DNA of 17,689 nt from assembly GCA_964348015.1 (NCBI GenBank), contig CAYGBC010000052.1, positions 1 through 17,689 on the forward strand, read 5' to 3'. Numbering within the stretch: position 1 is the first letter of the stretch; every line of letters begins with the position of its first letter. Under the pieces are notes generated by a model, which had not been told where the DNA came from, searched no databases, and saw only the letters and a list, made by a program, of their open reading frames with translations. The translations under genes and the position numbers were made by a program. Positions 1 to 6,296 of the stretch are shown in pieces. The stretch comes from SOIA01 sp964348015. Its GTDB lineage: Bacteria > Acidobacteriota > Aminicenantia > Aminicenantales > Aminicenantaceae.

Positions 1-256
1 GAGAAAAAAAAGCGGAATTATAAATTTGACTATTCAATGTGAGGTTTTGGCTTTCCGATAATCGAAAAGGAGGGTCTTCATTTTTCTCTTCGGCGAACAG
101 GGGTGCAAAATTCATTAAAATTATTCCGATGATTAAGTATGCTGTTTTTCTTTTCATTCGTTTATGAAGTGGAAAGATAAATTCTTTGATGTCTGTTATG
201 GCTGCCTTAAATAGAGATTTTCCTTCAAAGGAAGATTTTAGAAATTCAAACAGCAC
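1..256 (-). CDS. 5' part of a membrane-anchored or secreted protein, runs off the left edge
   Basis: This reading frame stays open from a GTG at 256 down to base 1, and its C-terminal end lies outside the window. From the ATG at 157 it reads as a classic signal peptide: a basic start (MKRK), a hydrophobic stretch (about residues 5-20, YLIIGIILMNFAPLF), an AEE cleavage-like site, then a polar segment. If translation starts at the GTG at 256, about 33 extra residues precede it, including TDIKEFIFPLHKR, which recalls the short cytoplasmic head of some membrane-anchored TonB-family proteins. That resemblance is from memory and weak. AAAGGTGA lies directly against the GTG, too close for an ideal ribosome site, and the ATG at 157 has none, so the start is unsettled. 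The gene diverges from pgsA. Function unknown. Confidence 0.5.
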   Translation of the reverse strand, partial: MLFEFLKSSFEGKSLFKAAITDIKEFIFPLHKRMKRKTAYLIIGIILMNFAPLFAEEKNEDPPFRLSESQNLTLNSQIYNSAFFS

Positions 257-494
257 TCACCTTTGTAATTTTCGCCTGTGACTGCTCGGGAGTATTTTTT
301 CGCATGAATTTGACTTTTGTTTAATGGTTAAATATTATCTTTCCTATTTTTATTGTAAAAAGAGTCCTATGGTAAATATACATTTACATCGAATTTCAAA
401 TTTAGTTAAAATAGGAAAAATGATATTTAATCAATTAAAAAAAGTCAAATAGCAAGGATCAAGCTTTAAAACGCTTGCTGGCAGAACTTCGAAA
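257..494. other. Divergent intergenic region upstream of pgsA
   Basis: AT-rich non-coding gap of 238 nt between the left-edge minus-strand gene and pgsA. It holds the pgsA promoter (310-338) and a long leader of about 150 nt. Just before pgsA, AGCAAG (451-456) and CTTGCT (474-479) could pair as a 6-bp stem around a 17-nt loop. I see no riboswitch-like architecture and no small ORF worth calling. Confidence 0.5.
310..338 (+). promoter_or_regulatory. Sigma70-type promoter for pgsA
   Basis: TTGACT at 310-315 and TATTAT at 333-338 are separated by exactly 17 nt, each box one mismatch from consensus. The predicted transcript would start near 345 and carry a leader of about 150 nt before the pgsA ATG. 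The same TTGACT box recurs upstream of the kinase gene and the Cys-rich peptide gene, which supports it as a genuine element of this genome. Confidence 0.6.
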
Positions 495-1049
495 ATGTTA
501 AATGTCCCAAACGTTCTCACGATCTTAAGAGCTTTGGTGATTCCTGTCATCATAATCGGAGCGTACAGCGATGATGCGACAATGGTTTTAATCGCGATTG
601 TATCAGTACTATTTGCCTGGATCATTGATTACTTCGATGGATATATTGCCAGGAAATATAACCAGATCACAAATTTCGGGATCTTTTTTGACCCCTTAGT
701 GGATAAAGTATTGATTTTAAGCATGTATTTTGTTTTTGTAGATTTGGGATTCATTCCCATATGGATGGCTGTATTGTTACTATTCCGTGAGTTTCTTGTG
801 ACAGGAATTAGAGAAGTGGGTTCAGTCAAAGGAAAGGTTGTCGGCTCCAATTGGATGGGGAAGGCGAAATGGAATATGCAGATGATAATCATAATTTACA
901 CTTTAGTGTTCTTATTGGCTCGAAATCTGGATTACTCTTTGGTTTATGGGAGAGAGATTATATACATCGGGACATTTATCGTGGTACTATTATCTCTGGT
1001 TTCCGCATTTGTATTTTTAAGCTGGAATAGAAATCTATTGCGTAAATAG
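495..1049 (+). CDS. pgsA: CDP-diacylglycerol--glycerol-3-phosphate 3-phosphatidyltransferase
   Basis: Membrane enzyme that makes phosphatidylglycerophosphate from CDP-diacylglycerol and glycerol-3-phosphate, the committed step to phosphatidylglycerol and cardiolipin. The CDP-alcohol phosphotransferase signature DG-x2-AR-x8-G-x3-D-x3-D is complete (DGYIAR, then G, D and D in FGIFFDPLVD, about residues 48-70), so all metal-binding Asp are present. The N-terminus MLNVPNVLTILRALVIPVII and the total of 184 residues with several hydrophobic segments are typical of PgsA, and the basic tail after the last membrane segment fits. The exact alcohol acceptor cannot be proved by motif alone, but the N-terminal NxLTxxR pattern favours PgsA over phosphatidylserine synthase. 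No strong ribosome site is visible before the ATG. First gene of a three-gene plus-strand run. Confidence 0.9.
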   Translation: MLNVPNVLTILRALVIPVIIIGAYSDDATMVLIAIVSVLFAWIIDYFDGYIARKYNQITNFGIFFDPLVDKVLILSMYFVFVDLGFIPIWMAVLLLFREFLVTGIREVGSVKGKVVGSNWMGKAKWNMQMIIIIYTLVFLLARNLDYSLVYGREIIYIGTFIVVLLSLVSAFVFLSWNRNLLRK

Positions 1050-1127
1050 GAAGCCTAAAGTCAATTTATCTCTATTCGACAGGACATAAAGAGCTCAGAT
1101 AATTTAAATGCAATTTCAGGCAGGAAC

Positions 1128-2306
1128 ATGAACTACGATCGATTTTTAAAGAAAACGATTCAAAAGTACAAAGAAGACAGTGAATACCTCCGCATGCTCG
1201 ATATTCATGTGGGCCCCAATGTCGAGGATAATATTTCGGAGAAAATCTCGAGTTTGGGAAAGACAGCTTTATTCTGCACCGGCAGAAATGCCATGAAGAA
1301 ATTGAAATTCACTGAAAAGTATGTGGATTTATTCATGAAAAATGATGTGAATATCGTTGAGTATAACGGAATTCGCGCGAATCCCACATTAGAAACCATC
1401 GAAGAAGGAATCAGAATCGCAAAAAAAGGAAAGGTTGATTTTATATTTTGTCTGGGTGGAGGCTCTGTCATTGATTCTGGGAAGGCTGTTTCTGTCGGTC
1501 TATTCGGAAATGTGTGGGATTTCATTGAAAAAAGGGCTGAGATTAAAAGGAGTTTGCCAGTCGTGGCCATATCCACAACTTCAGGGACCGGGAGTCATGT
1601 GACTCCTTATGCGGTCATAAATAATTCAGCCACTTGTGAAAAAAAGACGCTGAGGCACAAACTGTTGGTCCCGCGGCTGTCATTGGTGGACACGAACATA
1701 ATTGAATTTGTCCCTCCCTATATCATCGCGACTACAGGCATTGATGTTCTTTGTCATGCAATGGAAGTCTATACGCTGGAAGATAATGATGAAGCCTCCT
1801 CTGCGTTTGCCTTAAAGGCAGTCGAACTCATCGGAAAGCATCTCCACAATTCTTTCTACAACATGAGCCGAGAAGATAAAGTGGGAATGGCTTACGCAGA
1901 TATCTTCGCGGGAATCGCACTCGCACTCAAAAAGACTCATGTGGCTCATGCGATTTCCCATCCGGTTACAGCACGGTTTCCAGAAATCAACCACGGACAT
2001 GCCCTCGCCTACGTGGCTCCCAAGACTCTCGAAATGCAGTACGAGAGAGTCGATGAAGAAATGAAAAAAAGATTTCACGAAATAAATTTTGCTCTGGGGA
2101 TAGACTCCGACCTCCACGCGTCTTTAAAAAAACTCATCCACAGATTAAAACTGGATAAGCCTGTAAGAAAAATGAGTGCTGAGGACCTGCAGACTCTGTA
2201 TGAAGATACAGTGGGATACAGGTGGTCGAGCGTGGAAAGAAGTCCTTGCCCAATGAGTAAAGAGGACATTAAGACCATTATTTTTGAATCTTTCCCGGAT
2301 TCTTGA
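1128..2306 (+). CDS. Iron-containing (group III) alcohol dehydrogenase
   Basis: NAD(P)-dependent dehydrogenase/reductase of the Fe-ADH family (FucO, butanol and 1,3-propanediol dehydrogenase relatives), interconverting an alcohol and an aldehyde or ketone. At 392 aa it has the normal family length. Visible motifs are the nucleotide-binding GGGSVIDSGK (residues 110-119), TTSGTGS (150-156), and metal ligands D206 and H210 (GIDVLCH) with H274 and H289 (HAISHP and NHGHA). The spacing between the last two His is one residue longer than in FucO. No signal peptide, so cytoplasmic. AGGCAGGA at 1118-1125 is a good ribosome site for this ATG. It follows pgsA by 78 nt without an obvious terminator and may be co-transcribed. 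The real substrate cannot be read from sequence, and neither neighbour suggests a fermentation locus. Confidence 0.85.
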   Translation: MNYDRFLKKTIQKYKEDSEYLRMLDIHVGPNVEDNISEKISSLGKTALFCTGRNAMKKLKFTEKYVDLFMKNDVNIVEYNGIRANPTLETIEEGIRIAKKGKVDFIFCLGGGSVIDSGKAVSVGLFGNVWDFIEKRAEIKRSLPVVAISTTSGTGSHVTPYAVINNSATCEKKTLRHKLLVPRLSLVDTNIIEFVPPYIIATTGIDVLCHAMEVYTLEDNDEASSAFALKAVELIGKHLHNSFYNMSREDKVGMAYADIFAGIALALKKTHVAHAISHPVTARFPEINHGHALAYVAPKTLEMQYERVDEEMKKRFHEINFALGIDSDLHASLKKLIHRLKLDKPVRKMSAEDLQTLYEDTVGYRWSSVERSPCPMSKEDIKTIIFESFPDS

Positions 2307-2379
2307 TAAACTTATTACATACAGCCTCGATATGAATTTTTTGGTCATTTTTGTCAATCAGAAAAATGGGAGAAAAAAA

Positions 2380-3711
2380 TTGCGCTTAAAAAGATTCTTT
2401 GTTATGGCCTTGTCCATTCTTGTTTTTTGCTCTTTTTCCTATTCGACAAATGTCATTATCATTGCCGTCGATACGTTAAGAGCCGATCATCTCGGTTGTT
2501 ACGGATATCCAAGAAACACCAGCCCGAACATTGACGAATTTGCAAGAAACGCCATCCAATTCAAAAATTGTTACACGCCCGTGCCGCGGACTGGCCCCGC
2601 ATTCTCTTCAATGCTGTCCTCACTTCCCCCGCACAAGCATGGAGCGAAAAACAACGGATTGCCGATATTTGACAACATACAGATTTTGCCTCAGGTTTTG
2701 AAAGAATATGGGTATTATTCTGGGGCTTTTGTCGCGATCTGGACATTGAAAAAGAAATTGTGCGGTTTGGATAAGGGATTTGATGATTACACGGAAGTCT
2801 TCAATCGGAAAATGTATCTGGGTCTGTTGAGTCCCGAGGGAAAGGCGCCCAAAGTCAATGAAGCGGCCTTCGAGTGGCTCGAGCGGAATAGAAGGAAGAA
2901 GTTTTTTCTCTGGGTGCATTACAATGAGCCTCACATGCCCTATCGCTACCATAGGAAATTCAATCGCGATTTCGATGTGGTGTACCCTTCATTCTATGCC
3001 GAAGGTAGCAATTTTAGAAAAATTAGAAAATATGACACCGAAGTGGCCTATGTTGATTTTTATATAGGAGAATTGATCAAGAAAATCAAGCAGATGAATC
3101 TTTATGAGGATTCTTTGATCATATTTGTGGCCGACCATGGAGAGGGATTCGGAGAACACAATTATTACGGCCATGGTGTATTGCTGCGCAATTCCACTCT
3201 CCATGTGCCTTTGATCGTGAAACTGCCAGGAAACCAGAATGAGCCGCGCGTTATAGAGAGAAAGGTTTCACTGATGGATGTCGCCCCGACTATACTGTCC
3301 CTGGTAGACCTACCGGTTCCTGAACAGATGGAAGGAATGAATTTGTTTGAACCGAATAATCCAGAGAGGGTGTTTTATTTTGAAACCTATAAAGGAGCGG
3401 CCCAGCTGGATAAAAATAAGATGTATCAAATAAAGGAAACGCCTTTGAAATACGGCCTGTTGAAAGACAATATTAAATTGATACTGAAAGATGAATTCGA
3501 AGCCTTCGATCTCACCGAGGACAAATTCGAACTCAAGAATATATATAAGAATCCCGACGAGAAAATGAAGTCTTTATCTCTTATGCTGGAAGACTTCGTC
3601 AAGGAAGTGCAGAAATATATTGAACTCACCGAGAAGTATTTAAGGAAGAGGTCCCAGCTCTCCAAGGAAGATATTGAAAAGCTGAGATCCCTGGGCTACA
3701 TCAAAAAATGA
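2380..3711 (+). CDS. Secreted sulfatase-like hydrolase of the alkaline phosphatase superfamily, Thr at the nucleophile position
   Basis: The fold is that of arylsulfatases and phospho-transferring relatives: IIAVDTLRADHLGCYGY gives the first metal-binding Asp (residue 31 from this start), NEPHMPY and ADHGEGFGEHNYYGHG give later metal and active-site residues (D252, H253, about H265). The position of the formylglycine Cys/Ser in the C/S-x-P-x-R motif aligns here with Thr71 (TGPAF, anchored by SSLPPHKHG), and the motif Arg is Phe. A formylglycine sulfatase is therefore unlikely; a Thr nucleophile as in phosphoethanolamine transferases or phosphodiesterases is possible. I chose the TTG at 2380 because GGGAGA lies 6 nt upstream and it gives a clean signal peptide (RLKRFFVMALSILVFCSFSYS). 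An ATG at 2332 is the alternative; a TTG at 2284 overlaps the dehydrogenase. The C-terminus LRSLGYIKK is a hallmark of this subfamily. Confidence 0.8.
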   Translation: MRLKRFFVMALSILVFCSFSYSTNVIIIAVDTLRADHLGCYGYPRNTSPNIDEFARNAIQFKNCYTPVPRTGPAFSSMLSSLPPHKHGAKNNGLPIFDNIQILPQVLKEYGYYSGAFVAIWTLKKKLCGLDKGFDDYTEVFNRKMYLGLLSPEGKAPKVNEAAFEWLERNRRKKFFLWVHYNEPHMPYRYHRKFNRDFDVVYPSFYAEGSNFRKIRKYDTEVAYVDFYIGELIKKIKQMNLYEDSLIIFVADHGEGFGEHNYYGHGVLLRNSTLHVPLIVKLPGNQNEPRVIERKVSLMDVAPTILSLVDLPVPEQMEGMNLFEPNNPERVFYFETYKGAAQLDKNKMYQIKETPLKYGLLKDNIKLILKDEFEAFDLTEDKFELKNIYKNPDEKMKSLSLMLEDFVKEVQKYIELTEKYLRKRSQLSKEDIEKLRSLGYIKK

Positions 3712-3919
3712 GCGCGATTCTTTAAAGACAGCTGAGTCGCTCTAAAACACTCACTTTCCTTCTGTTTTTCACCTCTTGAGAATAGACAACAGAGATCTCT
3801 TCTCCACCAGTTCCATGTATGCCTTTGAACACAAGCCCACGTTTGACATCCAGTATAAATATATTTAAGTTTATATCGCATTTCGTGTCATATAGTGCAC
3901 AGCGAGGAGGTGATTCGAT
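3712..3919. other. Intergenic region before the glycosidase operon, possible promoter
   Basis: This 208-nt gap has no convincing terminator for the upstream sulfatase gene; GAGCG (3710-3714) and CGCTC (3738-3742) could form only a short stem with a large loop. Near its right end TTGACA (3843-3848) is a consensus -35 box, but 17 nt on there is only TAAGTT. TATAGT at 3891-3896 is a good -10 box without a matching -35. A promoter for the gene at 3920 is likely in this stretch, but I cannot fix its boxes. Confidence 0.35.
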
Positions 3920-4210
3920 ATGGCTTATGCTGCAGGTGCATCGAGTGCAGCTATCGCCGCTGCGGCGATCGCCCAGGCCATTAAGGCATCCGGCGCGATC
4001 GTGAACGTGGAGCCGAATGAGTTCACAACAATCCTTTCCAGAGCCGAGAATCCTGCTGTGGTTATGGCGATAAGAGGGTTCCGGAAAAAAAGATATCAGT
4101 ATATGACAGGATACAAAGGTTTAGTTTTTTACACGAAATCCAATGACCCTTTGTCGCTCACGAGTGATACGGAACTCATTGCAGCAAAAAGAATCTGGAT
4201 TCCGGGCTGA
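3920..4210 (+). CDS. Small conserved-looking protein with an Ala-rich N-terminal helix, function unknown
   Basis: A 96-residue protein preceded by an excellent ribosome site (GAGGAGGTG, 3904-3912, 7 nt before ATG), so it should be strongly translated. The first 30 residues are almost all small or hydrophobic (Ala, Ile, Gly, Ser; AAIAAAAIAQAIKASGAIV) and could be a membrane helix or an amphipathic oligomerising helix. No basic start precedes it, and I see no signal cleavage site. The rest (VEPNEFTTIL, ENPAVVMAI, KRYQYMTGYKGLVFYTKS, AAKRIWIP) reads as a compact alpha/beta domain with regular aromatic spacing. I have a loose memory of similar small uncharacterised proteins in related genomes but can name no family. 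It is separated from the downstream glycosidase by 41 nt, so it is probably in the same transcript. Confidence 0.75.
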   Translation: MAYAAGASSAAIAAAAIAQAIKASGAIVNVEPNEFTTILSRAENPAVVMAIRGFRKKRYQYMTGYKGLVFYTKSNDPLSLTSDTELIAAKRIWIPG

Positions 4211-4251
4211 TTTGTGTTTCTGGCGGAAGAGGAGAAATTCAGGGCTCGCCT

Positions 4252-6273
4252 ATGATTGACGTTCAAGAGCATTTCTACGATGATGATCCTGCCAAAGGAC
4301 ATCCCGATGTCCGGACCAGGTTAAAGGATGTGTCCTATTTTTTCCTTGGCAACGGCTTCATCCAGGCGGCTGTCCAGGTGGCTCCGGGCGGAGAAGGCAC
4401 TCCAGTCGGCCTTTTGGTCATGGATCCTGAGAATTTAGGAAAAAAGAGAGATTCCCTGACCATGGATCCTGATACAGGGCTGGAGAACACGATGATCCGG
4501 ATTCGGTCAGGAAAATCCGTTTCGACATCCCAGGGCAAAAGTGTACGCGCGGGCTGGCTGTTGGAATATCAAGCCCCCGCGGCCCGGGTGCAGTGGAGAA
4601 CCCGGAGTTTTCGTGTTGCGGAACATTTTTACTGTCCGGATGAGTTGCAGCCTGCACTCATACGAGAGATCCGCATCAAGAATTTGCTTAAAGAAAATGT
4701 CCAGATATGGATTCAGACCGGAGTTTGTGCGCGGACCATCGAACAGGAACTCTGGTTGGATCCCAAAGAGGAAAAAACTGCCTTCCTCCGGTATGCGATG
4801 GAAAGCGCCAAGGCCCACGTGGATGTTGATTTTGTTTCGAAATGCGGAGTGAATGAAGAAGTGCTTCAATACTGGGGCAATGTCGCTTCTGTTTCTTTCG
4901 GGGAGCCCCTTCTCGATCATTATTTCAATGCCTCCCGGGCTCAGCTGCCAGCGGCCATCTCGAGCAGTGGAAAGGTGGACGGCAGTATCTGGCAGTACAA
5001 CAGGGAGTGGGTCCGAGATCAGGCCATGATGACTGTCGGACTGACGCTGTCGGGACACCATGAGATCGCGCGCCGGATGCTCGAGCGTTTGTTTGCGGAA
5101 TTCGTGACGGATGAGGGTGACACGATCGATTCCAGCGAGAAACGGCATCCTGATGAGGTGGAACTCGACCAGAACGGGGTGCTCCTGTATGCCTTGAAGA
5201 ATTATGTCCAGTGGTCAGGAGATCAGGATATCTTATCCAATATCTGGAGCAAGATCGCGGCCACAGCGGAGTTCCCGCTCAGAGAAGTCTTCCGGCATCA
5301 GCCGTCGGGTCTTCTGGCCAACCGGAGAGAATACTGGGAACGTCATAAATTTCATGGCATCGAGGAAGGGCTGGAATTGACACATCAACTGTGGACATCG
5401 ATAGGACTTTCCGCTGCGGCTGAGCTGGCCCGGATGGTTTCACATGAAGAGGAGGCGGAGCGCTGGGAAAGGCGTTCTGAATGGATAAAGCATGCCATGC
5501 TGGACCATGCCAGGTTCGGCCTGGTGGATAAGCGTGGCTTTATTAAACGGCGCAGGGTCGACGGCACTGTCCAGGAGGCTCTCGAGCCTCTTCCTGACGC
5601 CCATCTTCCGGAAGAAGCTCCCCTCATGTCCGATGAGAATCATCTTCTCAATCCCGATGCGTCCGCTTCTCTTCCCGTAGCCTTCGGATTCGTTTCTCCG
5701 GATTCCCCTCTGGCTTCTTTAACAATGGAGAGTCTTGAGGCACTCTGGAACCAGCGATGGGAGGGAGGTGGATACGGCCGCTACCATGACAGTTCTGAAC
5801 CCGATTCCCCTGGCGCCTGGCCGTTTCCTTCGCTGTTTATCGCGCGCGCCTATGTGGAGAGAGGAGAATATGAAAAAGTGTGGCGGGTGCTGAGATGGAT
5901 GGGGACTCTATCCGGAGCCAAAGCAGGCTCCTGGTTTGAATTCTATGGTCCCCGCCTGGCGCCGCCCTTTCCGCAGGTCGGGATAACTCCCTGGACATGG
6001 GCGGAGATGCTCGTCTTGCTCTGCCACCATGTTATCGGAATCCAGCCCGATATCCGGCACCTCCGATTAAGGCCCAGGCTGCTTCCTGGGATAAAGAAGA
6101 TCAAGGCTCTGTTTCCGCTCAGGGGCGGCAGGATCCATCTCGAGATAAAGAGAGCTTCAAAGGCAAGACAGCCTGGTTTTCGCTCGAGTGGAACCGTCAT
6201 CCAGTCCTCAGAAGAGGAAGCCATAATTTTATACCCCAAAAAAGATTTCTGGGTGGAAGCCTTTCTCCCTTGA
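4252..6273 (+). CDS. Cytoplasmic six-hairpin (GH15-like) glycoside hydrolase
   Basis: A 673-residue protein with an N-terminal beta-rich half (about 1-225) and an (alpha/alpha)6-barrel half (about 230-600), followed by a short beta tail. Barrel motifs resemble glucoamylase/GH15-type enzymes: WQYNREWVRDQAMM (W253, R255, D256), VELDQNG (E304, D306), an LTHQLWTSIGLSAAAELA helix (about 376-393) and a C-terminal ITPWTWAEMLVLLCHH segment. Such enzymes remove sugar units from the non-reducing end by inversion, but the substrate cannot be assigned; GH63-, GH94- or debranching-like relatives of the same clan are alternatives. There is no signal peptide. AGAGGAGA about 15 nt upstream is a rather distant ribosome site. 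The pairing with the GH38 gene 23 nt downstream suggests joint trimming of one oligosaccharide. Confidence 0.75.
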   Translation: MIDVQEHFYDDDPAKGHPDVRTRLKDVSYFFLGNGFIQAAVQVAPGGEGTPVGLLVMDPENLGKKRDSLTMDPDTGLENTMIRIRSGKSVSTSQGKSVRAGWLLEYQAPAARVQWRTRSFRVAEHFYCPDELQPALIREIRIKNLLKENVQIWIQTGVCARTIEQELWLDPKEEKTAFLRYAMESAKAHVDVDFVSKCGVNEEVLQYWGNVASVSFGEPLLDHYFNASRAQLPAAISSSGKVDGSIWQYNREWVRDQAMMTVGLTLSGHHEIARRMLERLFAEFVTDEGDTIDSSEKRHPDEVELDQNGVLLYALKNYVQWSGDQDILSNIWSKIAATAEFPLREVFRHQPSGLLANRREYWERHKFHGIEEGLELTHQLWTSIGLSAAAELARMVSHEEEAERWERRSEWIKHAMLDHARFGLVDKRGFIKRRRVDGTVQEALEPLPDAHLPEEAPLMSDENHLLNPDASASLPVAFGFVSPDSPLASLTMESLEALWNQRWEGGGYGRYHDSSEPDSPGAWPFPSLFIARAYVERGEYEKVWRVLRWMGTLSGAKAGSWFEFYGPRLAPPFPQVGITPWTWAEMLVLLCHHVIGIQPDIRHLRLRPRLLPGIKKIKALFPLRGGRIHLEIKRASKARQPGFRSSGTVIQSSEEEAIILYPKKDFWVEAFLP

Positions 6274-6296
6274 CCAATTCTAAATTGGAGAACGAA

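Noticed and set aside
2284..2379. Longer sulfatase start at TTG 2284 or ATG 2332
   Set aside because: The first overlaps the dehydrogenase gene and has no ribosome site; the second also lacks one and adds an odd segment ahead of a normal signal peptide. TTG 2380 with GGGAGA fits better, though it is not proven.
4507..5148. 213-aa reading frame antisense to the GH15-like gene
   Set aside because: No recognisable motif, no ribosome site, and it exactly mirrors a conserved coding region; a GC-rich shadow.
5997..6296. N-terminal extension of the GH38 mannosidase
   Set aside because: The frame is open, but it lies inside the preceding glycosidase gene, looks like out-of-frame shadow sequence, and the ATG at 6297 has a ribosome site and begins right before the first catalytic motif.
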